Shown here: positions 12,037-24,440 of the stretch, piece after piece
Numbering within the stretch: position 1 is the stretch's first letter
Layout: each line of letters opens with the position of its first letter
NCBI GenBank assembly: GCA_028532985.1
Contig: JANCIK010000002.1
Span: 248,001-312,000 of the forward strand
DNA: 64,000 nucleotides
From: Stropharia rugosoannulata
Lineage: Eukaryota > Basidiomycota > Agaricomycetes > Agaricales > Strophariaceae
Direction: 5' to 3'
The notes under the pieces: generated by a model
Told to the model about the DNA's origin: nothing
What the model saw: the letters and a program-made list of their open reading frames with translations, nothing else
Database searches by the model: none
Program-made: the position numbers and the translations under genes

Positions 12037-14749
12037 TTACGAGGACCCCGGTCTTCTCGACTCATCCTCTTCTTGTACCGTCAACTCCAATGGGCTCCCC
12101 AAAGCATAGCCTGGCATTACAGTACTATGAGTGGTACTGACACTCATCAGACTCTCGCGGTTGAATGGGAGACTGTCTATGCTCGAGCGAGGGCCAAGCC
12201 TGAGGCCAGAAAACTGGGGGAGAGAGGTACGTGCGCCGCTGCCCACGCCAGCCATTCCTGTCTGGCCCATCCCCATCTCGTCATCAGAAGGTTCCGGCCC
12301 ACCCGCGTTTGACGAGGACAATGCATGCTCTAGCAGAGCTGGCGGACCCACCAGGTCAGGTTCAAGGAGACGATCAGAGTCCTGTCGGGAGGGAAACTGG
12401 CCAGAGCGGAGAGATAGAAGGCGTACATCATAGTCTGCAGGTTCGCCGGCACCGTCGAAGGCAAGTGGGGAAGAAACTGCAGGGGGAGATATAGGGAGCG
12501 CTCCGTCAGGTGCGTCCCTAACCTGCCCTTCCGCATCGTCGTCTGCGCTGAAAAATCGCGCATGGCTCGTCGCGATGGCCTCGGCCGTGTCCGCGTAGGA
12601 AGAAGTGCGCTCTCTGAATCGTGATCCGGTTAGGAGTGGTTGGTCCAGCTCCCTGTCCACATCGCTGAAGTCCCGGGTATGGGCGGGGAATGTGTCGCGC
12701 TCGGGAGACGAAGGCAATGAGGTTGGAGTATGCCGGTCGTCATGCACGGCTTCGCCCACCAGGGGTACTGCTTCTGAAAACGACTCAGTAGGTAGACGCG
12801 CATGCGTTGGATGGGTGTTGTCATCTCCCAGCTTTTTGCGTTCCACAAGAGTCGGATCCTCTTCCCAAGTGGCAGGGTCGTCGCTCAAGTAGCGCTTGGT
12901 CTTCTGCGTGGCTACGACGCCGAACTCGTCCACATCCCAGAGTCCGCCATATCCCCCGTCCGCAAGAGTGCGGTCAGTGTCTTCGCTCGCCTGCTCGTCC
13001 TTCAGGCGCTTCCAGTTCTGGAAGCGCAGTTCACGGAGCTCGTCCTCCGTCATACTCGCGCTCCCGACAAGCGGGACACCACCCCCGCTCATTCGCCTAA
13101 CCATCTTATACGCTGTCTTGCGATCCAGATCCTCCTGGCTCTCATTTCTGCCCATCGCTCCCCGTCCGAATTTGCGCTTCATCAGCACCCACCGCCCTGC
13201 GAACAGCACGGCGCACAGTACAAGCAAGCCTGCCAGGCCGATCAAGACGATGATACCCACGGCCAGGTGGCGGCCGCCCACTGATACGGTTTTCGTGTTC
13301 GCGTTCGCGCCTGTGTCGGGGGGCGTCGCAGTGCTCGAGGCAAGCGGCTGGTTGAGGATTCGGACTGTGGTGAATTCGGCGAGGGCGACAGTCGGGTCAG
13401 TGAGAGAAAGAACACCAAGTGCAGGGTTTACGTCAGGCGACACGCGCGACACAGTAGGTGTACCGGCGGGCTGGTCGTCGTCTGAGTCTATTCCGTTAGA
13501 TGATGGTGCAACAGTGGAGCCAGCTATGGGGAAGGAGCCGTCGGGGTTCGGTGGCGTGTATGCCATGACGGTGTAGATATTGCGCATAAACGGAACACCA
13601 AGTATCATGTCCCCAATCGTGTTTACCTTCGCGAGAACACTGTCGGCAGGCTGGATAAGCCCCACGCAAAACTGGGCATTGTTACTGTCTGAGGGCTCCG
13701 AGGTTAGGTCAAGCGGGTGAATGGGTGTTGCAGTGCGGTTATCCAGTGTAATAGTAAGATTAAGCGGGGTATTACACGGAACATAGTCTGTCCAAATATT
13801 CAGTCAATTTAAATGTAAAAGAGTCGTACGAACAACGTACAGTTCCCATCGCTAGACGGGGTGACCCCAATCGCCCCATAGATCGCATTTGCCACGGTTG
13901 ACGTTGTCAGAATAAGCGGCACTCCAGAGTCAAGCACAGCGCTTGGGAACGCAGCACCATTAACGCTCCTCCCTAGATCCACCGGCTTTGCAACCCCATT
14001 CACATACACTGTTATTGCTCTGACACTTGCTTTCCAAAACAGCACCCCACTTCTGTCACTTACCAGCCCCGCATACTGAACCTGCGACGGGTCAGAGACG
14101 AGCGCAGCAGGGTGCCGTCCGATGCCGAGCAATGAAGGTACAGTGGACGATCCAGGGCGAGCAAGGGAAAGCGAAAGGAACCGTGAGGCAGGCGCATCAG
14201 AAACAGGAGTTATGGAGAAGAGATTTGACGCCCAAGCAGCACCATCGGGAGCATTGGATGTTACTGGGGGGATCTGTTGTGCAATAATACTGTTGAGCGG
14301 AAGTGCAAGGCCGAGGATGCCACTGAAGTTGGGACTGAGTGGTTCACCCTCCACGTCGTTTGCAGCAGCTGTAAGAATAAGTTCTTCTTGTCTTTATTCT
14401 TACAAAATGCTTAAGCAGACTTACCTAGAGCTTGATTGTTAATTGAATATCCACCAAGTGTAACCATGTCCCAAACAATAGGCCCTGAAGCTGATCCCTG
14501 AAGGTACGGTATGAAAAACGACTTGCCAGTCGGCCGGGAGCCGGAAGGATCATACAATCGACCCTTGGTTAGCGCGCAGCTAGACGACGAACATGAGGTC
14601 GACGAAATCCACTATAAATAGCACAAAAATGATTAATGCAGGACAGAGGGTCAAAAAAACGAACACGAACAAGGTCTGAAGAGCCTGTATCGACTTGGAG
14701 AGAGAACTGTTGATTGGATGCTCCAAATTTAACGGGTATGCTGTATGAT
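12037..14749 (-). CDS. membrane-anchored A1 aspartic protease (5' end unresolved)
   Basis: Spliced exons 14671..14749, 14425..14611, 13841..14368 and 12037..13797 read as one peptidase A1 protein. The first catalytic motif is FSLQVDTGSSDL-WISSTSC, formed across the 14612..14670 intron. The flap side follows as SGPIVWDMVTLGGYSI, then SGILGLALPLNS. The second catalytic motif is AVLDSGVPLILTTS, and the domain ends with GDMILGVPFMRNIYTVMAY. A transmembrane helix follows (VGIIVLIGLAGLLVLCAVLFAG), then about 330 residues of acidic, Ser-rich tail. Both catalytic Asp are present. The topology suggests an extracellular protease domain on the cell surface with a long cytoplasmic tail. The exon carrying the signal peptide lies upstream of 14750 and was not identified with confidence; at least 850 residues are covered. 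Confidence 0.8.
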
Positions 14750-16132
14750 CTGCAGACGGTGGTGTAAGTATCAATGCCCCTTTCTATCCAAAGGAATGTT
14801 GGAAAAAGGATAATTCAGCGCGGCATACACATTTGAAGGCACGTCTGCTGAGTCACTTTGGATGCAAGTTTGCAGAAACCAAGTAGATACAAATCACCGC
14901 TCAGAGACGTCCTGATGGACTGGATCAAGAAGCTTGCGGCAATGAAGGTGCCTGACCAAGCTACTGAACCAGAAACTAGAAAGCGAGGGTTTGGGTAGAG
15001 AAATTTCAACGCAGGAAGCTCGAGAGAGCAGTAAAAGCGGTGGCCGGAGAACAAGAAGAGAAAGGGGCTCTTCCTCATACTATCCGAAGAAGAGAACGAA
15101 ACTCTCATTGCGGAATTTTTGGAAGATGTGGAGTTGCAAGAGCGAGCTTGTGTGCACGATTAATACAACCACATTTCGCGCACGAGCATTTGCCGGCTTC
15201 TAGTCCGCTGACTAGCAGACTGTCCACTCGGACAATGAGTACTGAAGGCAGTAAATCCGCTAGTTGACAGAACTCTGGACCGCAAGTCCACCCGCTAGCA
15301 CCTTCCCAGCAGAAATATCAACGGCAAAAATAACGGGACTCACACATCAAATGACCCGCCCTCAACCGTGTCCAGCGGAAGTACTACCCCTTCCGAGCCC
15401 CCCGGACCCTCCGTCGCTACATCCCGCAGCACCAGTGCCGGCGACGATGCCAGCGACGTCGACATCGACGTATCCCGGGCCTTGCCCTTCCATCGGCCCG
15501 GCATTGGCATCGCTGAATCAGTGAGCGCAGTCGTCGATACGTGTGATCAGTGAGGCTGGCGCGGGCGCTTGTGGGGGCTATGAGCTCAGTGCGCTCGAGA
15601 TTGAGAGAAACAGGATTGCAGAAGCCAGCACGTTGATGTGCCGCGGATCTTTGGGTCGTTAATAGTCGTGCGCTCGGCGTTGAGTATTTGTAACGGTTTT
15701 GAATGTGCTTCAAGCAGTCTTCAGAGCGTCGGGAATGCGTAAACGTGGTATCAGGGAAGAGTGGGATAGAAGAAGAAATAAAAGGAGGGGAAGGCTCGTT
15801 GTGGATGATGGTAAGGAGGAAACACGAAATAATGCGAAGCGTGGGATGGACTCCAGGCTGTGCCTGACTCGGCAGTCATAACCTCGGCGAAGGATGCCCA
15901 TCCTGGTTCTCATGTTCTCTGATATAACATATATTCGGCGCCTTGTCATGACTCGTTGCTGCCCGTAAGCGCTGAGCAACAGTCATGAATATTTTACTAG
16001 CTTGTGCTATATTTGTCAAGAGTGGCCGGTTCTGTATAAGTCCCACAAATTTCTGGTCACTGGAAGTAACCAGTGATTGTATTTCTTGGCTGATTCTGTA
16101 TGAATTCTGTACCTCGACTCAACATTGATTCA
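14750..16132. other. 5' part of protease locus and intergenic
   Basis: It should hold the first exon(s) of the aspartic protease. A small plus-strand open frame at 15368..15553, rich in Ser and Pro, and a plus-strand acidic frame near 15070..15163 look faintly coding, but I could not join them into a gene. Confidence 0.3.
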
Positions 16133-16482
16133 AAGGTATCGTTGGTTTACCCATCGGTAACCAATGGGTACTAGATGGCAACCTTCAGTACTTACTTCCC
16201 CGCTTTGACTCACTGAGACGGTGTTCGATGACTATCACAGCGTTTATAGCACGAGATAGTATCAATTGCCCATCATTGAACTGCTATGTAATAATTTTTG
16301 GTCCCAGTTGTCTCTCTTAAGTCTCTCTGGTAAGTCTCGGTCGGTAGTACATAATGAACTAGAAAGACACAACAGACTCTACAGTAGAAGTACTCTAGCA
16401 TTTATTAAATTAAAACTAGAGGTCAACGTAACTGACAAGCACCTGTCAACTTGAATATTAACGTTGAATAATTGACCAAAGC
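16133..16482. repeat. dispersed repeat, split copy, part 1
   Basis: Reverse-complement match to about 6475..6824. It ends abruptly at 16482, where a transposon begins; the rest of the repeat resumes at 20036. Confidence 0.75.
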
Positions 16483-19400
16483 TATGGGGGGCCCCAGCGG
16501 ACAAAATTATTGGGCTTGATACGTTTTGATTTGGACTTCGGAGTTTCAATTTGTGCGATTCAACTTCAACTTCGACTTCAAAATGTCCGTTTCAACTTCA
16601 ATTTAATAGATTCGACTTCACAATATCAAGCTCAGTTTCGAAATCTAGGTATTGACTTCACAACCTCAACTTCGGTTTCGTCTGACCTCAAGTCTCCTAG
16701 GTGAAAGTCAAATAATCTGGGCATGGAAACTAGCACAATATATAATTGGGACAGTTAACTATGGTGAATCAAACGAAGCTCACTGTGCAACCGCCTCCCG
16801 ATGGACAAGCGCACGTTTCAGGTCGTACCTGGTCGTAATCAAGGCAGCGCGGCGGGGCCTTGTGAGTTCTTCTCCGCCACCGAGCTGCTCGTCGACTTGT
16901 GTGAAGCTAACTACATCTTGCACACGCAACATATTATTAGGCACGCTATCATCAAGGTACGTGGTGCTTTCTTTATTTACTTGTTTATTTCTCACTTTAG
17001 CAAGTAAAGAGTGCCTTTGGGTTGTACCCTCTTGCCCGGCGCCACGCACACAAGGATGAAGCATCCCCGACCCTGCTATATAAGCACACATTCACCTCAT
17101 TGCCAAGTATGGCACCCATCTCGACTGATCTAATACATCGCGTGAGCGTTGTCCAGGTCTTCCATGGGTGGCGCGACGTTCATGCACACCATGCATGCAG
17201 AATAGTTCTGCATATGACGAGGTTAACCACATCGCAGGCTGCGGTACAATGAGCAGCCAATGGGCAACCATGCGCTGCGAAGTTATTTCTGTATGCGTAT
17301 ATCAGAGACAACATAACAATATACTAAAGAGTGTTAGTATGTAGGCACAATGTCTATATATTTTTTCCAGGCATCGAGGATAACAGCCAAACACCTGGCC
17401 CTGCCAGGCAACACACAATCCACCCCACCAAGTCCTCAGTCTCGCTCTCCCCATATTATACAACGCACACGTTGCCATGCGGCGCCGCATTGCTATTTGC
17501 GCACCACCTCCCGACCAAGGCCTTGTCAACAACGCGAGCTCGCAGAGTAGCGCCCTCGCTGCAGTTCTGCCTCGCGGTCACGAACATAACTGATGAGAAG
17601 CTCCGCGTGAGTGGCGTTGTGCGCTACGTCTAACGGGTGATATTAATTGCATGAGGGGCGCACCAACATGACGTCCCGACTCCCCCTCAATTCAAAGTTG
17701 TTCCGAGTTCCATGCTCGCAAAGGTAAACACAGACTATAGTTGCTTATCACTTATTTATATTCTTATTTGTAGGTAACCAAGTCGGTAGTATATACTTGT
17801 ATTGATAAATGGAGGCTTGAGTGCAATGGAAAATCATTGGTGCACACAGGTTCTATAGGTTTTAACCATTTTGCAAGACTAAGAGATTTTGATTAGGTAT
17901 ATAACTGTTTACAGTATCTTGTGTGTACTCACAGAATGAAAATCAGTATGATTCATGCTAGAAGTTACAGTCAACGTCAGACCGTCCACCATTCTGGTAA
18001 TTCCTGGCCATGCGCAGCTCACATGCAAGTAACACCCCCGCTAATTCCAACCGACACAGCGTGCTTAACGCGCACAGGACGGCATGTCATGTAAGATAAT
18101 CTATCCTTCAAGATCTTGCCAAACACAATCTCCCGCAAGCTGCAACAGCGCTCTTGCTCAATTGTCTTGCATTGCACCTCCTGATTCCTCTGCCTTGTCA
18201 ACATTTGTTACCCGGCTTTGATCCATAGAATCACATCGCAGGTCAATTGCATGACGTTGATGCGTCCCGTCGCGACCTGGACCAGTCCAAAGTTTCCCAA
18301 CGCACAGTCTGTCTCTCTTGAGCACGGCACACATTTTGTTACCACTTACACAGTGTTTAAACTTTTGAACTATCTGCCTCAAAGGACCCACGCACTCCAA
18401 ACCGTTTCAAAGAAGTTCGAGGCTTTCTATGTGCAGGACGTTCAATGTTTTTTGGAGTGCCCGTCACGGAATTTACCGAGCGCTCGTGGACTTGGTCAAA
18501 TAACTGTTTGTCACTCACGATTACATATGTTTCAAAGAACTCAGCAGCCTTTCCTCCGAGGAAGTTTCCGTAATATTAACATGTTTACCTGTTTGGCGCA
18601 TGCAGCATGCGCTGTTGTGTGTAATGTGAGAATTTGACTATGTCTACCTTGCAACTGTACATTTCTGGTGGCATGGTTTCACTCAACATGATCTGAAGCT
18701 AATAGTGCTTTGTTCAAACCCAAACGGGCGACACAACGCTTGAGATTTCAACGGATTAGATTTGTCCACCTTCTACAGGGTTAAAATTATGTCTATAAAA
18801 GCTCTAAAGCTTTTGTACAGTATGTACTATGTGCACAAATGTGCTGCAATTATAAAGTTATTGACAGTCAGCTTCATATCATGGCGAGCAGGACGCGCAA
18901 AGGACCACGCGCCATGTATACCACGCTAAACTTAATTAATACTCTGTGAGGATTTGTGCAAATTGCCTTCGTCAACTTGGTAAGGCGGGTGCCACACTGT
19001 TGCTCGGTGTGGCGCGTAGTACTTGAACAGAACAAGCGTACATAGAAATTTACTTAGCATTTATCGATGCAGTGAGCATAGTCACATGTACATAGTACCA
19101 TTTCCAATTTTCAAGTAGTACTTAGGTAGACAGCTGTTGTAGAGATTCCCCAGTTGCGTATCATGCTCACTGAGGAATCTCAGTTTGATATACTCAATTT
19201 CCGGTAAGCGCACTGCGCCATTGGACACCCTGTTTCTTCCTCGTCTCCCACTTCTACATTTTGCGAGCAGCAATCCACATCCCGAATTGCACATCAATCA
19301 AGTCTCTCGGCTCCTATCTGTCGTGTCATTGTGTACGTCTCGCGTCCCCAATCCAACCGAAATCAGCACCTTGCATCATTGCATGGTAGTGCCTGCGCAA

Positions 19401-20035
19401 GTCATGCACGCCCGCAATGTGTTCCCCTCCTGCACCGTACATAAGCGCATCACATGGTGTCTTCTGCTCGGCATATGCGCGCCACCCGCCGCAGGTACCA
19501 GCGCATGCAGCATAGCTGCATACAGTCGTACGGTAGCGCACGGTCTTCAAATTTCAATGCATTATGATTAATCTATGCTGCGCTCCTGGTGCGCTCCTTC
19601 CTGTATAAAAAGTATCCGTTCTGCGGTCTGCCAGCACCACATAAGTACCACATGCATGAGCCGCCAAAATGACTGGCTGGGCCTTACACGAGCTATTCAA
19701 GCTGCATTAGTGCCTATGCTATGACAAGGTCTTAGACGCGACACATGCAGCGCGTTTGCGGCGCAGTGCCGAAGTTTAGCCAAAGTGAAATGGGAGTTAC
19801 CGAAGTTGAAACTGAAGTTGAAACTGTCAAACTGAAGTTAAATTTAGCACTGCCGAAGTTGAAGCTGTCAAACTGAAGTTGAAATGGAAGATGCCGAAGT
19901 TGAAGCTGTCAGACTGAAGTTGAAGTCCATGCTGCCGAAGTTGAAGTCCGTGCTGCCGAAGTTGAAGTTCATTTTCTGAAGCCGAAATTGAAATCCCGAA
20001 GACGAAATATATTATGTCCGCTGGCGGCCTACAAA
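16483..20035. mobile_element. hAT-like non-autonomous DNA transposon (3.55 kb)
   Basis: The insertion boundaries are fixed by the uninterrupted repeat copy at 6188..6824. The ends are imperfect terminal inverted repeats, about 15 of 21 bases matching and sharing the core CCAGCGGACA. The flank CAAAGC is duplicated perfectly at 16477..16482 and 20036..20041; over 8 bp it is ACCAAAGC against AACAAAGC. Inside each end is a subterminal cluster of a TTCAACTTC / GAAGTTGAA motif (about 16560-16690 and 19800-19990) in opposite orientations. No transposase frame is present; the longest open frames are about 130-140 codons and unremarkable. Target size, subterminal repeats and no coding capacity fit a non-autonomous hAT-type element; the superfamily is an inference. 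Confidence 0.7.
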
Positions 20036-20311
20036 CAAAGCACAATTTTGAATTGACTGCCAGACGAGTTCGGAGTTGGTTTATGGTCAGTAGAACCCGA
20101 TTTATGAGTGTTATCCAGTTCATATATACTAGAGCTAGTGTTTTGAGGATTTTATGAAAATTTAGACGTCCAGGTAGTGTCCAGGCGTGCAATTGGGTGC
20201 AAGCCGGAGGCCTGGGCGGCGAATGGCATAGGTTCAAAGCAAGCCACAGGCTTCTCGGCGCGAGCGCACGCTGCGTCTTGTGGCCGTAAACACCGGCCTG
20301 ACAGCGGCAAC
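20036..20311. repeat. dispersed repeat, split copy, part 2
   Basis: Reverse-complement match to about 6188..6475, continuing the repeat interrupted at 16482. It lacks a short stretch (about 9-12 bp) present in the intact copy. Confidence 0.75.
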
Positions 20312-21037
20312 TTGGCAAATTAGTGTTGCCGCCACAGTGCAGTGCAGCCGCAGTCTCAACATCTTCTTTACGCTCATGCTTCGGCACATTGACCACGTGT
20401 AACCTAGTCTAACTGGAATTGTCATCTTCTTATCTCAACTGGCCGCTCTTTGCGCTTTACGCTTTGAAGCCAAATTGGAGCCGGTTAAATCAAAGTTAAA
20501 CGGTTCACTCGCCTTCTAAGCTCGGACTAGGAATAGCAGAGACTTGGAAGCAGAGCCTTCTACCGGAGAATCTCTGAAGGCGACATCTTATTCCGTCCAT
20601 TCCAACTGGAATGGTTCAAAAAAACCACGCGGCATTAACGCTGGCCGTTGCCCTGAAGTCGACAATGTGCATATATGCGCTCTCAACATTGGTTTTGTAC
20701 TCTTTACCCTGCACTGGCACTTGATTCTTGACGCTACGATAAACTTTGGGTACTGCTGCACGAATTAAACACCTTTCAAAGCCGTATTTGACATGAAATT
20801 CGAATTAGAGGACGAGAACTAACAGATTCACTGGTAACTACTTTCCTACTTCTATAGAAACCCTTCCACTAACGAACCAACAGATGTAAATTTATGATTT
20901 TAAATAAATATAGGACCCTGTTTGGGCCACTCAGCAACTGTCAATAGAATACAAGAGAACACAAGTAGAAAGTGCATATTGACGAACAAAAATCAAAGTT
21001 GAAGCGCCCCCACTAGTGAACAAGGATTTGTTTGCTC
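20312..21037. other. intergenic
   Basis: Lies between the split repeat and the 3' end of the Cys/Pro/Arg-rich gene. I see only short frames and no convincing gene. Confidence 0.35.
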
Positions 21038-22849
21038 TCAAAGTTCGACGTCGTCGAAGTCTGTGTCTTCCACCTTACCGAAACTGTTTGACTCATTCTC
21101 AAAATCGAAGGGCTCTGCATCATCTTCTGTGTCGTCCTCCGTTTCCTTGTCTGTCCCCTCGACTTCATTCTCATCCTCACCAATGCCTGTGAGGGTGTTC
21201 TCCGCTTCTTCATCTTCTACATTATCCTCACTAGCTTCATCAAAATCAAAATTGAACCTGGCGAGGTCGCCCTCAGGAAGCTCGTCCATGTTATTACCTT
21301 CGTCACCGAGGAAAGTAGCATCCTTCTCCTCCACATCAAGGTTGGCAAGTTCAGCTGGAGTCAGCTCGTTCTCGTTCATGTGGTGGTGGCAGTCATAGCC
21401 ACAGCGGTGACGACGCGGTCGGCACGGCTGGGGACAACAGCATGGGCACCATGGGCAAGGACACGGCCTTCGACGGGGACGACATGGGCCCGAACGCCAG
21501 GGACGAGGACATTGTCTAGGGTGGCACGGGTGTTCGCGCCGTGGACGGGGACTTGGACTTGGGCGGCATGGGCATGGGCTCCAGGGGCGGGGACACGGAC
21601 GGGGAAGAGGGAAAGGTCTCCTTGGACGAGAGCATGTTCTAGTACGCGGGCATGGCTTGGGACGGGGACAGGGTCTTGGCCTGCATGAGCATGGTCGCCA
21701 TGGATGGGGGCATCGACTGGTATGGGCCCAAGGCTTACACGGGTGGGCGCAAGGCTTATGATGGAGGCACGGGCGCAGTCGGCACGAATGAGGATGGGAA
21801 TGGGGATGACCTGGACACGGACGGAGACGCGGGAAAGGCTTGCATGGACGGGAGCATGGCCTAGGACGTCGTGGACGTGGACGGCAAGGAGGCGGCCATG
21901 ACTTCGGAGGAAGACATGGGCAAGGGCACGGACAAGGGCATGGGCACTGACAAGGACTCCATGGGCACGGGCACGACCTCCACGGACGAGGACAAGGCCT
22001 CCACGGACGAGGGAAAGGCCTCCACCCGTGAGGATATGGGCGCCATGGGGGAGGACAAGGCCTCCAAGGGCGTGGCCAAGGTTGGCATGGGCGTGGCCTC
22101 CAACGGCGGTGAGACGGGCAACGTCTCCAAGGACGGCGGCACGGGCGCCAGCACCCACGATAACGACGGACACGGCGCCAGCCACAACGCTTGCGGCGGC
22201 GCTGACATCTTCCCCAACAACGACGGCGACAGCATCCTCTCCAGCGACGGCAGCATTCACTACAACGGCCACCGCAGTCTTTAGCAAGGTTCGAACTGTC
22301 CTCTGCCAATATAAAAGACAAGAAATCTTCTTCCTTAACGGAAGCGGGCGTGTAGTCCTCAGAATTCACATCTTCCACAGCCGTGTCTTCTGAACCATTG
22401 TCCCTACCTTCGAGGTCAGTATGAGCATCAATGTACTCGTTATCTTAGTCCGCATCCTCGTCCTCGTTAGCTCGATCTTCAATGCCAAAGCCGTCACTGT
22501 AATCTTCATTCCCGAATTTGTTTGTAGCAGCGTCGTCCAGTCTTGCTATTTCGCCACCATCAGCGTCGCCTACAAAATCATCATCCTCGTCTTCAAGACC
22601 CTCATCCACAGGCTGGATATTTTCCCAGACATCATTTGCGTCCCCTTCGACAGGCTTCATCTCCGGGAAGACGTTGTCTATGGTGTTGATGCTTTCAGTC
22701 ACCTCCGCATTTGCAAATGCTAGGTCGTCGAGGCCTGCCCTTTCCTCGAATTGATCATGGAGCTGCGTGGGCATAGAGGCGGCGGTAGTAGCTAGCGTAG
22801 TCGCAAGGAGCAACCACGCGGCGAACCTGCCCTTCATCGTGAAGAACAT
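21038..22849 (-). CDS. secreted acidic/Cys-Pro-Arg-Trp-rich repeat protein
   Basis: The ATG at 22849 starts a signal peptide (MKGRFAAWLLLATTLATTAAS, preceded by MFFT). An acidic segment of about 130 residues follows, rich in Asp and Glu. The core of roughly 290 residues (coding about 22250..21370) contains about 50 Cys with Pro, Arg and Trp in degenerate units such as CPRPWRPC, and a CPCPCPCPCPC run. A second acidic tail of about 110 residues ends at 21038. The frame is continuous except for one TAA at 22445..22447. A 54-nt candidate intron (22444..22497; GTGACG donor, CTAAC branch, AAG acceptor) would remove that stop and keep frame. I recognise no family. A cross-linked wall, matrix or metal-binding role is conceivable from composition but unsupported. 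The charge pattern, acid-base-acid, suggests a self-associating polyampholyte. Confidence 0.65.
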
Positions 22850-22921
22850 GCTAGGCGCAAGCTGGGGGAAGAACTGTGGCAGACTTCCGTTGGCTGGGAG
22901 GGGACAAGGTGGACTGCAGAG

Positions 22922-22927
22922 TTTATA
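22922..22927 (-). promoter_or_regulatory. candidate TATA box
   Basis: TATAAA on the minus strand, about 75 bp upstream of the ATG at 22849 of the secreted repeat protein. Confidence 0.4.
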
Positions 22928-24440
22928 TGTGATATATGTATCTGCCTGTATATGGCTAGCCGCCTTCTGAGACCAAGCAAGCTCTCGTAGGCGGATGGTG
23001 GAACCTTTAGTACGATTGCTCGTGATAGCTGGCGGGAACACACAAGTTATCTGAAGTTGTTGTTAGCTGAGAACTGGACGAAAAATTTCCCGCGTACTTG
23101 GGTGTAGGTTTTCACCTTTCCGGAACAAATTTACACTTGCGCATGCTGGCGCCGTCACTCGACCATTTTATTCCTGTATGGGAGGAGCATTGCATGCCGT
23201 TCGGACACCTCACCCGGTGGCCTGGTGGGTTTATTTTGCGGAATATGACTTGACGGTGAACAGCAAATACTACTTACCGTATAACGGCTAGGCAAGTCTA
23301 GTTCTCGACGCTGGCATGGGTGCTTATGGGCACTTGTAGGCGCTATTCCTCATTTGGAACATTTTTCTGACTTTTATGAACTAGGCCTCGAGACGTCCAG
23401 GCAAAAGTTACGCTGAATTTACATTCCATATTCCATTTTTCTTCATTCCGCCTATACAATCGAAAGTATCCTGTCAACGCGTCAGCCTGTTTGGTCTACT
23501 TTCAAGTCCATGTATGACATACTCCTATCTGTGGGGGGAACAATTATCGGACAGGTATGAGTTGTATGACGTTCCTGTCGCATTATTGATCAGGAGAATG
23601 TCTGCCTGGACATGATGTGAAAGACTGAACAGTTTACATGCATACCACGGACAGAACGGTAAATTATAACTGTTTTTCAATAGCTGTCAATTAAGCTAAA
23701 GAGGAATACGAGATGTAATATTTGAATAGTACAATCATAATATGTGAAGGCCTGTTAATCAGGGGGAGTCAAAACTGATTCTGTTCATAGTTATGAAGGT
23801 ACTTCAGCAAAGTAGTCTATTATCGTTCTTATAAGAGCAACAACCACACCCCTGGCATAGAAGATGCGGCCGCTACTCACTCCTTTGCTTAGCCCTTACA
23901 AGCGCCCCAGCGCTATCACATTGAGCTGTCTTGTCATATTATTAATTAGTGAAAATTGATATTGAGGCCTTGACCAAGCGGCCGCTGCATCTGTGTGCAG
24001 GTTCATTTCGGCTGACATGGGAATTCACATATGAGATGTGTAAGCATGTGTAAGCATCTTCTGCCTCTCGTAGAAAAGAAGGCAGCGAATGTAGACTACG
24101 GGTTACATATAACTTACTTGCCAGAACACAATTGTTTGACTGTCTGACCAGTGGCAATTTTGAGTAGTATTCACATCTAAAAGCCACCCCTTTAGCAGGA
24201 GACGGTGAAGATAATAAGCAACAATAATTGGATTACCACCCAAAAACCTAAGCAAAAGCGAAACAACATCTAGGGTAAAGTAATAATGATAGCAAGCCGA
24301 CTCCGTAATGAAGCCAGTGTCTGAGCGCACACGGCCCGCCCGAATCCAGCAGGGAGAGAGGCAAGTACGAAGGAAGGGAAAAAGGGCTGGATATCGCAAT
24401 GTCAACATGACACACTGCATACCTATCATCGCAGTCACTT
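22928..24440. other. intergenic
   Basis: Separates the promoter of the secreted repeat protein from the 3' end of the small membrane protein. I find only short frames and no repeat shared with other parts of the window. Confidence 0.35.

Noticed and set aside
21376..22287. Overlapping long frames in other phases across the Cys-rich core (303 codons minus, several plus-strand frames).
   Set aside because: A GC-rich, nearly stop-free repeat opens several frames by chance. Only the chosen frame links to the signal peptide and to both acidic arms.
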